DNA of 52,005 nt from contig JAJUJY010000011.1 in assembly GCA_029265085.1 (NCBI GenBank), positions 1-52,005 of the forward strand, given 5' to 3'. A program made the position numbers and the translations under genes. Of this stretch, positions 1 through 7,946 are shown piece by piece. The number at the start of each line of letters is the position of its first letter. The first letter of the stretch is position 1. Under the pieces are notes generated by a model that worked only from the letters and a program-made list of their open reading frames with translations, was not told the origin of the DNA and searched no databases. The DNA comes from Chloroflexota bacterium. Lineage in GTDB: Bacteria > Chloroflexota > Anaerolineae > Anaerolineales > Anaerolineaceae.

Positions 1-886
1 CCTTTGCTATTGATGTCTCAGGCATCGAACCAACTAGATTCCCTGTTGTATCATAATAATCTATTTGGACTAAAGCGGCATCAGAGCCTGTATTTTGAAC
101 GGCAAAATATGAAGTCTGCCCACCACGGTTGCACATAGCAGTTGGAATATACACATTAGTTGAACCACTTTTAGCACCTTCATAAGCATAAACACTTCGC
201 CCATTATCTAGAGTTTCTTGTGAAGTTGCTACAACACGACCATCAACTGTGTTATCACCCTTTTTCTTTGCTGTGATGACTAATGAACCATCAAAGTTTC
301 CGCCTGGATAGTTTTGTACATTCTTGATATTTGAAACATAACTTGCATTAGAAGGAATATCAACCGTAGCAGTAAAAGTGGGAGTTAATGCTCCTACAGC
401 ATAAAAATTTAAAGTAGCGGTAATCTCAAATGTCTCAACATTTTGAATCCCAATACCTGAGGTTGATATCCCATTCGCACGCACAGTAGCCAAATAAAAG
501 GTTGATCCGGCTTTAGTCGCATCAAAAGCCGTATACAGAGCACGCGAATAATCTGTTGGAACGTCCTTAGCAAACTGAACATAAGTGGCATAAATAGGCA
601 CATTGGCGCTAATCATTGCTGAACCAACAAAGTCCGAAGGCACACTCGTAGATCCGATATTTATCGAGCCTGCACCATGAGCTTCAAGGGGAAATGGTCC
701 AGCAGTATAATATGAAGTTCCATTGTAATAATATACTGTTAACTGAGCATTTGGATCAGTACTAGTCGTATAATAAGTGATGGATGATGTCCACCCGGTG
801 TTTGTTGCTGACTGAGCATGAACAGGGGTCTGTATTAGAGAGATTGTCACTAAAACAATCAGCAACAGAAACGATAATTTCTTCAT
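1..886 (-). CDS. Secreted surface protein with repeated beta-type modules, partial
   Basis: The frame is open from an ATG at 886 to the window edge, so the C-terminus is missing; 295 codons are visible. A strong AAGGAG lies 8 nt before the ATG. The first ~25 residues are a signal peptide (MKKLSFLLLIVLVTISLIQ, then a likely cut after VHA). The rest is rich in Tyr, Ser, Thr, Asn and Gly, with recurring strand-like patterns such as VQNTGSDAALVQIDYYDTTG near residue 270. This pattern resembles tandem extracellular beta-sandwich modules in Chloroflexota surface proteins. It is noticeably more AT-rich than its neighbours, which could mean transfer or a fast-evolving surface protein. I do not recognise a named family. 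Exported location is well supported; function is unknown. Confidence 0.75.
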   Translation of the reverse strand, partial: MKKLSFLLLIVLVTISLIQTPVHAQSATNTGWTSSITYYTTSTDPNAQLTVYYYNGTSYYTAGPFPLEAHGAGSINIGSTSVPSDFVGSAMISANVPIYATYVQFAKDVPTDYSRALYTAFDATKAGSTFYLATVRANGISTSGIGIQNVETFEITATLNFYAVGALTPTFTATVDIPSNASYVSNIKNVQNYPGGNFDGSLVITAKKKGDNTVDGRVVATSQETLDNGRSVYAYEGAKSGSTNVYIPTAMCNRGGQTSYFAVQNTGSDAALVQIDYYDTTGNLVGSMPETSIAK

Positions 887-911
887 TGTCACATCTCCTT
901 GTTTAATATTT

Positions 912-948
912 TTCAATAGTATTACTTTTTTGCTATTGAAATTCAATA
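912..948. promoter_or_regulatory. Inverted repeat upstream of the secreted protein
   Basis: TTCAATAG (912-919) and CTATTGAA (933-940) form a perfect 8-bp inverted repeat with 13 nt between, followed by a third TTCAATA at 942-948. It lies 26-60 bp before the start codon at 886, in an AT-rich spacer. It may be an operator or a hairpin in the leader; no regulator is implied by the sequence. Confidence 0.35.
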
Positions 949-1006
949 ATCCCTATGGGTTAAAAACATTTATATTTGAGATTCTTAATAAATAACATTA
1001 CAGACA

Positions 1007-2092
1007 ATGAAAAATCGATCAATTCTCCTCCTTCTCCTCCTCCTGACCGCCTGCACCGTGGCGCCGGTTCCAACTGCCACGCCCATCCCGCCCACACACA
1101 CGGCTGCACCGCCAACCGCGACCGCGACTCTCGAACCCACTCCGCTTCCCACGAGCACGCCCGCCGGTCCCGCGATCATTGAACCGGAAAATGCGCCAGG
1201 GTTGCAGCAAGCTGCCGAGCTGCGCACGCCGCTCTACCCCTCGCGGGTGATCTGGTCGCAAGACGGAAAGAGCCTGGTTGTGCTGCACGAAGGCGGGGTC
1301 AAAGTCTTTGATGCGGCCGCGCTGCAAGAAACCTCCAGTTACAACACCCCGGACGGCATGATGCTGCTGGATATCGCCCCCGATGCAAAAACCGTCGCCA
1401 CCTCGCAGGATTTCCTGACCCTGGAACTGCGCGAGATCAGTACGGGAGCGGTGCTCAAAACCATCGACCCAGGCGAGCAGTTTGTGGGAGCTTCTTTTTC
1501 ACCGGAGGGCAGCCTGCTGGCACTGGCGCGCTCCGATGAATTTGGTGCAACCATCTGGGATGTGGCCAGCGGTGAATTTCGTTTCAAGGTCGGCGGATTT
1601 GAAACCGCCGCTCCGGTCTATGCCGTGACCTTTGCCCCCAGTGTAACCGAGATTGTATATGCAGCGCGCGGCACGATCCAGATTCAAAATATGGTTAATG
1701 GCCAGCTCAGCCCTACCTTTAGCCATGAAGATTTTGTCAGCGCGTTTGTGCTAGCCAAAGATCATCCCTGGCTGGTCACATCAGCGGGCGGCACACTGGA
1801 CGGCAATTTCCTGCCCCTGATTTACCTTTGGGATACCGCCAGCGGCCAGACACTGCAAAAAATCACGCTGGATACACCCGCGTACCGTCTGGCCTTCTCT
1901 CCTGATGAAAAGATGTTAGCCGCTGCGGCAGGTCCAGAAATCATTTTGCTTGATACGTCCACCTGGCAGCCGGTAACCAGGCTCAACGGAGATGCCAACA
2001 GTTTCAATGATGTCAGTTTCTCTCCGGATGGTCAAACATTGGCTGCCGTCACTTCTTCCGGCATGCTGCGGTTGTGGCAAACTGCCCCATAA
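1007..2092 (+). CDS. WD40-repeat lipoprotein
   Basis: 361 aa. The N-terminus (MKNRSILLLLLLLTAC) is a lipoprotein signal with lipobox LTAC, Cys at 16. A Pro/Thr-rich linker follows (about 17-55), then beta-propeller repeats to the end. Visible WD40-type units include SRVIWSQDGKSLVV, GASFSPEGSLLALARS, RLAFSPDEKMLAAAAG and DVSFSPDGQTLAAVTSSG, each followed by a W-D/T-type strand (ATIWDVASGE, IYLWDTASGQ, LRLWQTAP). It should be anchored on the outer face of the membrane as a binding scaffold; the ligand cannot be inferred. No good Shine-Dalgarno precedes the ATG at 1007, but the lipobox fixes the start region. The next gene begins 13 bp downstream. Confidence 0.8.
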   Translation: MKNRSILLLLLLLTACTVAPVPTATPIPPTHTAAPPTATATLEPTPLPTSTPAGPAIIEPENAPGLQQAAELRTPLYPSRVIWSQDGKSLVVLHEGGVKVFDAAALQETSSYNTPDGMMLLDIAPDAKTVATSQDFLTLELREISTGAVLKTIDPGEQFVGASFSPEGSLLALARSDEFGATIWDVASGEFRFKVGGFETAAPVYAVTFAPSVTEIVYAARGTIQIQNMVNGQLSPTFSHEDFVSAFVLAKDHPWLVTSAGGTLDGNFLPLIYLWDTASGQTLQKITLDTPAYRLAFSPDEKMLAAAAGPEIILLDTSTWQPVTRLNGDANSFNDVSFSPDGQTLAAVTSSGMLRLWQTAP

Positions 2093-2105
2093 AGGATCAC
2101 AACAA

Positions 2106-2825
2106 ATGTCACCTTCCCCACAAATTATTCGTTATACACCCGAGGATTTGGGATTAGATGTCGATTGGGTCTTAATGGGTCAGGGCGCCGATCCTCAAAA
2201 ACTGCGTGCCCGCCGGCCTCAGTTGGTCGATATCGCTGCCCGTGCCTTGCAAGATGGCCTGCCCCTGCTCAAACCACAGGCTGCCATTCAATTTTTAGAA
2301 GTTCGTTCATTTACTCACAACCGGTTGGAATTAGAAAATGGGTTTGCCTTACACGGCCAGGCCATTGCCCAGCACCTTTCCGCCGCTCAAAAAGTGGCTT
2401 TGATGGTTTACACAGTTGGTGAAGAATTAGAAGCCCGCATTGCCGAAGAGATGGCACGCGAGCCCTCTTACGGTCTGGCGTTAGACGGTCTGGGTACCGG
2501 TGCAATCGATGCGATGGGCGGGCGGTTATTTCATCATTATGAAGACCTGGCTGCCCGGCAAAATATGCAATTGTCCATATTTGTCAGCCCAGGCATGAAG
2601 GATTGGACGGTGGAGGAAGGCCAGCCGCAAATATTCGCCGCACTCGATACGCGTGAAATTGGAGTCCGGGTTACCCCCGGCTGGCAGATGCTGCCGCGTA
2701 AAACAGCATCGGCTGTGATCGGTTTTGGAAAGAACCTGGTGCCCGCCGAAGGGCTGCCTTGCGAATACTGCTCTCTGAACGAAACCTGCCGCTACAAAGG
2801 GCGGCATGCGCACGCCGCAGGTTAG
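2106..2825 (+). CDS. Stand-alone MetH reactivation-domain-like protein
   Basis: 239 aa from ATG 2106 (preceded by AAGGATCACAACAA); the frame is open further upstream but would overlap the lipoprotein gene. The C-terminal two thirds match the AdoMet-binding reactivation domain of B12-dependent methionine synthase as found in stand-alone homologues: SPGMKDWTVEEGQPQIFAAL (about 160-180), IGVRVTPGWQMLPRKTASAV (about 188-207), and a final Cys cluster CEYCSLNETC. Family knowledge: such proteins use AdoMet to reductively remethylate cob(II)alamin on corrinoid enzymes, and the Cys motif may bind metal. The N-terminal ~50 residues are not recognisable. No metH or corrinoid protein is adjacent. The family is likely; the partner enzyme is unknown. 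Confidence 0.7.
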   Translation: MSPSPQIIRYTPEDLGLDVDWVLMGQGADPQKLRARRPQLVDIAARALQDGLPLLKPQAAIQFLEVRSFTHNRLELENGFALHGQAIAQHLSAAQKVALMVYTVGEELEARIAEEMAREPSYGLALDGLGTGAIDAMGGRLFHHYEDLAARQNMQLSIFVSPGMKDWTVEEGQPQIFAALDTREIGVRVTPGWQMLPRKTASAVIGFGKNLVPAEGLPCEYCSLNETCRYKGRHAHAAG

Positions 2826-2832
2826 CTGCTCA

Positions 2833-2866
2833 AATCCCGGTAAGGTTCCACTGCCGGGATTTTTTA
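2833..2866 (+). terminator. Intrinsic terminator
   Basis: The stem AATCCCGG (2833-2840) pairs with CCGGGATT (2854-2861), with a 13-nt loop, and runs into a T-tract to 2866. It closes the 1007-2825 transcription unit. Confidence 0.8.
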
Positions 2867-2912
2867 TTGATATGGAAATTTTGATGATAAGCAGGGTAGG
2901 GCGGCTTTGTTA

Positions 2913-2962
2913 TTTGCTCTAGCGCAAAGAATTACACGGATAATATTGGTAATATTTATCCA
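2913..2962 (+). promoter_or_regulatory. Crp/Fnr-type operator and probable promoter of the DUF438 gene
   Basis: TTTGCTCTAGCGCAAA (2913-2928) is a 7-2-7 inverted repeat with one mismatch. It equals, but for three bases, the perfect palindrome at 33708-33723 beside the Crp/Fnr gene. A -10-like TAATAT lies at 2950-2955. That places the operator centre near -41 from the inferred start at ~2962, the position used by class II Crp activators. A second, AT-rich near-palindrome covers 2938-2961 and overlaps the -10. The base matches are observed; the promoter geometry and regulator are inferred. Confidence 0.55.
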
Positions 2963-2995
2963 TAAACATCAAACGTCTTTCTTGCGAGGTTATTC

Positions 2996-4201
2996 ATGAG
3001 CGAACACATCAACAACGTCACCCAGCGCAAAGCCCTGGTCAAACAGATTTTAAGCCAGATCAATACCGGCACGCCGGTTGAAGAAGTAAAAGCAAAATAC
3101 GGTTCACTGGTCAGCCAGATCAGCTCCACCGAATTATCCGAAGTAGAACAAGAATTGATCCGTGAAGGTACTCCGATCAGTGAAATTCAAAACCTGTGCG
3201 ATGTGCATGTCGCTGTATTCCGTGACCTGCTTGACGGAAATGCCGATCCACAGTCGCAGCCCGGCCACCCAATCCACACTTTTTTGACCGAAAACCGCCG
3301 CCTGGAACAGCACCTGGATGAAATTCAAGCCAGCCTCAACCTTCCTGAAGACTGGAAAACCATTTCAGCACGCATCTTTGAACAATTGCAAACCCTGATG
3401 ACTTATGACCGCCATTACCTGCGAAAAGAGAATTTACTGTTTCCCTACCTGGAGCAGCGCGGCTTTACCGGTCCATCCAAGGTGATGTGGGGCAAGCACG
3501 ATGAAATTCGTGCCCAACTCAAAGCCCTGGCGCGTTTGCTTGCATTTGGAAACGCAAGTCAAACTAAAGTCACTACCCGCCTCTCAGAGGTCAGCCAGGC
3601 CATGCGGGAAATGATCTACAAAGAAGAAAAAATCCTCTTCCCAGCTTCGCTCGAATACTTAAACCACAGTCAGTGGGCGGCCATCCGCGCACACGAAGAT
3701 GAGATCGGTTATTTTATCTTAGAAGCACCGACGCTATTATCCGTGCCAGAGGTTGCAGCATTTGCACCCCAGCAGGTGGAAATGGCATCACCCACTTCAA
3801 CGGTTCAGCTTGATACGGGTTTCTTGACCGCAGAGCAAATCAACCTGATGCTGGTTAATTTACCGGTAGATGTAACGTATGTAGATGAGAATGATGAGGT
3901 GCGCTATTACTCACAAACCCGCGAGCGCATCTTTACCCGCACTGCGGCAATTATTGGCCGCAAGGTGCAAAATTGTCACCCGCCGCAATCCGTTCACCGG
4001 GTGCAAAAAATCCTGGATGATTTTCGCGCCGGAACCCGCAGCAATGCTGAGTTCTGGATCCAGATGGGTGGCCGTTTTATCCATATCCGCTATTTTGCCT
4101 TGCGTGATACAGCCGGCACCTATAAAGGAACGCTGGAAGTCAGCCAGGATGCCACCGAAATCCGCCAGCTCGAAGGGGAACGCCGTCTCCTGGACGATTA
4201 A
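2996..4201 (+). CDS. DUF438 / hemerythrin-like / PAS sensor protein
   Basis: 401 aa; start supported by GAGG 6 nt before the ATG. Domains in order: DUF438 (about 5-85; VEEVKAKYGSLVSQISSTEL and LCDVHVAVFRDLL are typical), a hemerythrin HHE-like four-helix domain (about 92-240) with candidate Fe ligands in HPIHTFLTEN, YDRHYLRKENLLFPYLE and KEEKILFPA, and a C-terminal PAS domain (about 275-395; TYVDENDEVRYYSQTRERIF). Soluble, no signal peptide. Such proteins are common in anaerobes and are thought to sense or handle O2, NO or redox state; the exact role is not established. A shared operator links it to the Crp/Fnr, DUF1858 and cupin genes near 33-34 kb. It is monocistronic: terminators flank both sides. 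Confidence 0.85.
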   Translation: MSEHINNVTQRKALVKQILSQINTGTPVEEVKAKYGSLVSQISSTELSEVEQELIREGTPISEIQNLCDVHVAVFRDLLDGNADPQSQPGHPIHTFLTENRRLEQHLDEIQASLNLPEDWKTISARIFEQLQTLMTYDRHYLRKENLLFPYLEQRGFTGPSKVMWGKHDEIRAQLKALARLLAFGNASQTKVTTRLSEVSQAMREMIYKEEKILFPASLEYLNHSQWAAIRAHEDEIGYFILEAPTLLSVPEVAAFAPQQVEMASPTSTVQLDTGFLTAEQINLMLVNLPVDVTYVDENDEVRYYSQTRERIFTRTAAIIGRKVQNCHPPQSVHRVQKILDDFRAGTRSNAEFWIQMGGRFIHIRYFALRDTAGTYKGTLEVSQDATEIRQLEGERRLLDD

Positions 4202-4215
4202 AAATCCTTAATAAT

Positions 4216-4264
4216 ATAGAACCACCGCTCGTAAAAAAACATCATCGAGCGGTGGTTCTATTTA
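4216..4264. terminator. Bidirectional terminator between convergent genes
   Basis: A perfect 16-bp stem (4216-4231 with 4246-4261) has a 14-nt A-rich loop. The gene on the left reads toward it on + and the TPR gene on the right reads toward it on -. The arms begin TAGAACC, as do those of the hairpin at 31559-31592. Confidence 0.75.
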
Positions 4265-4278
4265 TTCAACCTATACCG

Positions 4279-5841
4279 TCACAACAGCAAAGGAATTAAC
4301 GGGGGCTGGTCCGGCGAGGTCGCCTCCAGCCAAAGCGCTGCCCCAATCTCTTCCATCATCTGCACGCCTTGCTGCCAGTACGCCATTCGCTTTTCATCCT
4401 CGCCCACTGCGCCAAAAGCCAGATAAACCGCCGCTTGCTCCAGTTTGCGCTCTGAGGCATTGGCAATTTCCAGGCTGCGCAACAGGTACGGCGCTTGTTC
4501 CTCTCGCGGCAGTAAATAGGCCAGGCCGCGCAAGGTGATTTGCTCCAAAACAACTGCGCCTTGCTGCTGGCTCCAGGCCAAAACCTCGCGAACAATGCGC
4601 ACAGCTTTCTCGCGCTCTCCCAGTCCGGCATAACACAATGCCAGCCAGACAAGGTCCAGCATATAGGCATTTCGCGAGCCGCGCTTTTCATAGTAGGCAT
4701 GGCAGGCATCCAGTTCAACAATCGCCTGCTCATATTCTCCAAAATAATACAGAATAGTGCCCAAATTTCTGCGCCCACGGTTATATTCAGCAACAAAACT
4801 TAATTTTTGAGCCAGCTCAATATGCTCTCGGGTGAGCCGTAGAGCATCCTCTACATCCCCGCGAGCAAAAGAGACCAGGCCCTGGTTGCCAATATCATAA
4901 GCCAGCAAATGATCCGAACCCGTCTGGCGGTAATATTGGATAGACCGGCGCAAAGATTGTTCAGCCAGATCCAGCTCGCCCATTGTCCAATATACCAGCC
5001 CCAAATTGCTGTAGAGGGACTCTCCATTAAATTGATGATCTTCTTGCTGGTAAAACCGGATGGCTTGATGTAAATCCTGCACCGCTGCCTGATATTGTCC
5101 CTGCACCCACAGCAAGGTAGAGCGGTGGGTCAGCAATTCTGCGGTCAGGATCCGGTCTAGGCAGCCTGCCTGCTGATCCAGCCCAATCATCTGCCCAACC
5201 AGTTCAAGCGCCTGGGTGATTTTCCCTTGCTCGCGCAGTAGTTCCAACTGGCATTGATTAAACTGCAGCCACGCTGGGGCCGCCTGGGATGGAATGGTCT
5301 CAATGGCCGCATTGGCGAAAAAGCGCTCTTGCATCTGTTCAATTAAACGGCTGGCCTCTTGCGAGCGTCCCATCGAACGCAAACTCAGAAAAACCAACCG
5401 GCAAGCGCGGGCTGCAATCAATCCAGGCACATTTGTAGCAGCCAGAACTGCGGTACCAAATTCAATCGCCTGCGCAAACTGCCCCCGATACATATACAAA
5501 TCACCCAGTGCGCATTGATAAATGCTCCGCTGTGCATCCAGGTCAGCCGGAGTATGTTCTAAAGCAAAGAGCAGTTCAGGTTCCCAGGTAGCGCCTAATC
5601 CCCAACGCAAAGGGAAAGGATGCAGTGCAGAGATCAACTCCAACGATTGATTCAACAAAATAGCGTAGCGGTGCGATTCACTTAACAGGGTTAAGAAACT
5701 GCGCACATGCAGACGGACATTGGCCGGATCAGAATCTTTTAACAGCCGAATCGAACGATTCAACTTCTGGTCCAGAATCAAAACATACTCCTGCGCCCAA
5801 TTTTGCCCTGTGGAATAATTTGGAACCGATTGCAGCATCAT
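4279..5841 (-). CDS. TPR-repeat protein, partner of the NB-ARC ATPase
   Basis: 520 aa made largely of tetratricopeptide-like helical pairs. Clear units include LYSNLGLVYWTMGELDLAEQ, NQGLVSFARGDVEDALRLTR, RNLGTILYYFGEYEQAIVEL and LVWLALCYAGLGEREKAVRI. No signal peptide or membrane segment. It starts 13 bp after the stop of the NB-ARC gene, so the two are co-transcribed. In many STAND proteins a NB-ARC ATPase and a TPR sensor sit on one chain; here they are separate genes, and I infer that the products act together, with the TPR part as sensor or scaffold. No good Shine-Dalgarno precedes the ATG, suggesting translational coupling. The final ~15 residues are hydrophobic (PPLIPLLL). Confidence 0.8.
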   Translation of the reverse strand: MMLQSVPNYSTGQNWAQEYVLILDQKLNRSIRLLKDSDPANVRLHVRSFLTLLSESHRYAILLNQSLELISALHPFPLRWGLGATWEPELLFALEHTPADLDAQRSIYQCALGDLYMYRGQFAQAIEFGTAVLAATNVPGLIAARACRLVFLSLRSMGRSQEASRLIEQMQERFFANAAIETIPSQAAPAWLQFNQCQLELLREQGKITQALELVGQMIGLDQQAGCLDRILTAELLTHRSTLLWVQGQYQAAVQDLHQAIRFYQQEDHQFNGESLYSNLGLVYWTMGELDLAEQSLRRSIQYYRQTGSDHLLAYDIGNQGLVSFARGDVEDALRLTREHIELAQKLSFVAEYNRGRRNLGTILYYFGEYEQAIVELDACHAYYEKRGSRNAYMLDLVWLALCYAGLGEREKAVRIVREVLAWSQQQGAVVLEQITLRGLAYLLPREEQAPYLLRSLEIANASERKLEQAAVYLAFGAVGEDEKRMAYWQQGVQMMEEIGAALWLEATSPDQPPLIPLLL

Positions 5842-5854
5842 TAATCAGAACTCG

Positions 5855-7339
5855 TTACCACAGTTTCAAAATATCGGTTTGTAAAAATGTAACCGTCAAA
5901 CGGTGCAGGCGGTACAAGGTCCGCTCCACACTGCCGCCAATTTCTAATAGCGAGAACTGGTCTAGTTCGCGCAAGGCAGCGAGAAATTCCTCATTCGCCT
6001 GCCCGCTCATGAGCCGCAAAAAGTCGATGTCTTCTCCCTCAGGGTCAGCCGACAGGAACGAAAGCAGCAGCCGCCTGGCCGGATCATTTAAAACCTGCCA
6101 GGTTTGCCAATACAAATAGCGATACAGACCATCAACCCCAGCACTGGCACGGCGAAAGCCATCCAAAATTTCCTGGAATGGGCGTAATTTCAACTGGGCA
6201 GCAACCAATTTAAGAGCCAACGGCAGCCCCCCAATTACACTAATCAGCTCGCCAAAATGAGCCTGCGACAAAGTTACCCGATGCCCCCGGCGAGCAATCT
6301 CAACCCGGATTAAATCATACGCACGCTGAAAATCCAGCTCGCTTAAGGAGATACACTGTACATAAGGAAATTCCTGCAATGATTGGCGCGAAGTAATTAA
6401 AAAACGGCTCTGCCCGGCAATTTTCGCAAACGCAGGGATTAATTGGCGATATTCTTGCGCGGTTTCCAGGTTATCCACCACAACCAGCATTTTTTCCCGG
6501 AGAAAAGCAGTTTGCAGACTTTCCAAACACTCAGCCAGCGGCTTACCTGCCAGGTGAGCAAGCCCCGCCTGTTCCAGCAAGCGGGAACTGATATCTTCCA
6601 ACGTGTTGGCCGAGCCCGATTCAGACGCTAACCGTCCATCATCTGCAAGAATATTCTGCCGCGCACTCACCCAGAGGATCTTCTGCCAGGCTGCCGCGAC
6701 CTCCGTTGAAGCCACAAAAGCGCGCGCCAGGGCAGTTTTTCCAATCCCGCCGATGCCCTCCAAACTGACCAGAGACGCACCGTCCGGGCTGCTAAAACTC
6801 TGGACTAAACGGTCAAGGTAAGTCTGTACCCCAATCAATTGGGTGAATTCCGGCAGCGGCAAATGTTGGTGCCCAGCGCCAGTTTTCTTTTGAACTTCAA
6901 TCGCCTTGCGCTGTAGCTTTTGCGCCAACCAGGCCAGCGCTTGTTTGATATGCCGGCGAAATTGCTGCGGAACCACATTGGCCGCGGTAGAAAGTTCCTC
7001 CACAGAAAAATCCATAGCGCAGTGGTAACGAAAATACAGCGCACTCCAACTCTCCAGGCTGCTGTTACCCGTGCGGAAATCTGCTTCAATTTGCCGGAGC
7101 GCTTCCGCACGCGTATCAGGCTGCGCATCCGGTAATCCCAGTCGATAGCGAGCTTCCTTATAGGAATTTTCTATCAGCTCGTGCAAAGTATCTTCCAAGG
7201 CAAGCTGATTTTCTCCAGGAGAACGCCCCACTGCCCAATTCATCCTTGCGATTGGGTCTTGGAACACTTCACCACTCCGGAGTGCTTTTAAGCAGTTTTC
7301 TACGGATTCGGACGTAATATTGGATATATCGATGTTCAT
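5855..7339 (-). CDS. NB-ARC (STAND-type) ATPase
   Basis: 494 aa. The P-loop GIGGIGKT is at 195-202, Walker B-like LVVVDN at 285-290, the sensor strand SRFLITSR at 311-318 and the GGLPLAL motif at 370-376. These are hallmarks of NB-ARC/AP-ATPase switches that bind ADP/ATP and oligomerise on activation. The N-terminal ~150 residues are helical; the stretch around 112-145 (FSVEELSTAANVVPQQFRRH) could be a helix-turn-helix, but that is weak. The C-terminal ~90 residues (after 400) look like the usual winged helix of STAND proteins. There are no repeats after it; these are provided by the next gene (TPR). The start ATG at 7339 follows a 239-bp divergent spacer with a nested hairpin. Confidence 0.85.
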   Translation of the reverse strand: MNIDISNITSESVENCLKALRSGEVFQDPIARMNWAVGRSPGENQLALEDTLHELIENSYKEARYRLGLPDAQPDTRAEALRQIEADFRTGNSSLESWSALYFRYHCAMDFSVEELSTAANVVPQQFRRHIKQALAWLAQKLQRKAIEVQKKTGAGHQHLPLPEFTQLIGVQTYLDRLVQSFSSPDGASLVSLEGIGGIGKTALARAFVASTEVAAAWQKILWVSARQNILADDGRLASESGSANTLEDISSRLLEQAGLAHLAGKPLAECLESLQTAFLREKMLVVVDNLETAQEYRQLIPAFAKIAGQSRFLITSRQSLQEFPYVQCISLSELDFQRAYDLIRVEIARRGHRVTLSQAHFGELISVIGGLPLALKLVAAQLKLRPFQEILDGFRRASAGVDGLYRYLYWQTWQVLNDPARRLLLSFLSADPEGEDIDFLRLMSGQANEEFLAALRELDQFSLLEIGGSVERTLYRLHRLTVTFLQTDILKLW

Positions 7340-7448
7340 TTGCTGTTCAAAGTGTGTTCGATTTGGCTGGAATTTACCCCGCTAACCCAGTAAGATCGAT
7401 GTTATGCAACAATGCTAACGGCAATATTTTCCTTAGGGGGAAACAAAA

Positions 7449-7485
7449 GGTGCGAGGGGCATTTATGCCCAGGGGAAATCGCACC
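7449..7485. other. Nested hairpin in divergent intergenic region
   Basis: The outer stem GGTGCGA (7449-7455) pairs with TCGCACC (7479-7485). Inside it GGGCAT (7457-7462) faces ATGCCC (7465-7470). It lies between the NB-ARC gene (-) and the TIGR04076 gene (+). On the minus strand it is followed by TTTTG. It could be a leader attenuator, a terminator or an operator. Confidence 0.5.
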
Positions 7486-7542
7486 AATTTTGATTTTAAC
7501 ATAAATTTTGTTCCCCCATAAAAAAATTCCTCTGGCCTTTGA

Positions 7543-7548
7543 TATAAT
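7543..7548 (+). promoter_or_regulatory. -10 element TATAAT
   Basis: A perfect TATAAT lies 30 bp before the TIGR04076 start codon. No convincing -35 is seen at 16-18 bp upstream, so the promoter is tentative. Confidence 0.4.
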
Positions 7549-7578
7549 TTATTTAACTCATATCAGGATGAAACCATC

Positions 7579-7899
7579 ATGCAAAACATTTACCGCATAG
7601 ACCTGGAAGTCATTGAAGGCGAACACTGCAAAGCCCACAAGGTTGGCGATACCTTTCGCTACCCGCAAGACCAGTCGCGCATTTGCCCCTGGCTGCAAGA
7701 CAGTCTGAACAGCATGGTCCGAATTTTGATCTTTGGCGGTAATTTGCCCTGGAGCTACCGCGGCACACCGTACGAAAAACAAATCGATCCAAACGGTATC
7801 ACCACCGAGTATGTGCGCTGCCCCGACCCTACTTCCGCAGGAGTGGTGGTAAAAATCACCCGCACCAAAATTGGAGAAGTAGATACCTCTAAAGAATAA
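7579..7899 (+). CDS. TIGR04076 family protein
   Basis: 106 aa, matching in length and motifs the small TIGR04076 family: an N-terminal strand ending in a Cys (VIEGEHCKAHKVGDTF), then ICPWLQDSLNSMV, a Pro/Trp segment (NLPWSYRG), and a C-terminal strand pair ending in VVVKITRTK. The family is widespread in anaerobes and its function is unknown. Cytosolic, no signal. AGGA lies 10 nt before the ATG at 7579; an ATG at 7568 is out of frame. It is a single-gene unit with its own terminator just after the stop. Confidence 0.8.
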   Translation: MQNIYRIDLEVIEGEHCKAHKVGDTFRYPQDQSRICPWLQDSLNSMVRILIFGGNLPWSYRGTPYEKQIDPNGITTEYVRCPDPTSAGVVVKITRTKIGEVDTSKE

Positions 7900-7903
7900 A
7901 CCA

Positions 7904-7932
7904 ACAGGCCGCTTACGCGGCCTGTCTTTTTC
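7904..7932 (+). terminator. Intrinsic terminator
   Basis: ACAGGCCGC (7904-7912) and GCGGCCTGT (7917-7925) form a 9-bp stem with a 4-nt loop followed by CTTTTTC. It ends the TIGR04076 unit and lies between convergent genes. Confidence 0.9.
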
Positions 7933-7946
7933 TATTCATGATCATG

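Noticed and set aside
1992..2105. N-terminal extension of the MetH-reactivation-like protein from 1992
   Set aside because: It would overlap the WD40 lipoprotein gene by 100 bases and shows no family likeness; ATG 2106 is in the intergenic gap.
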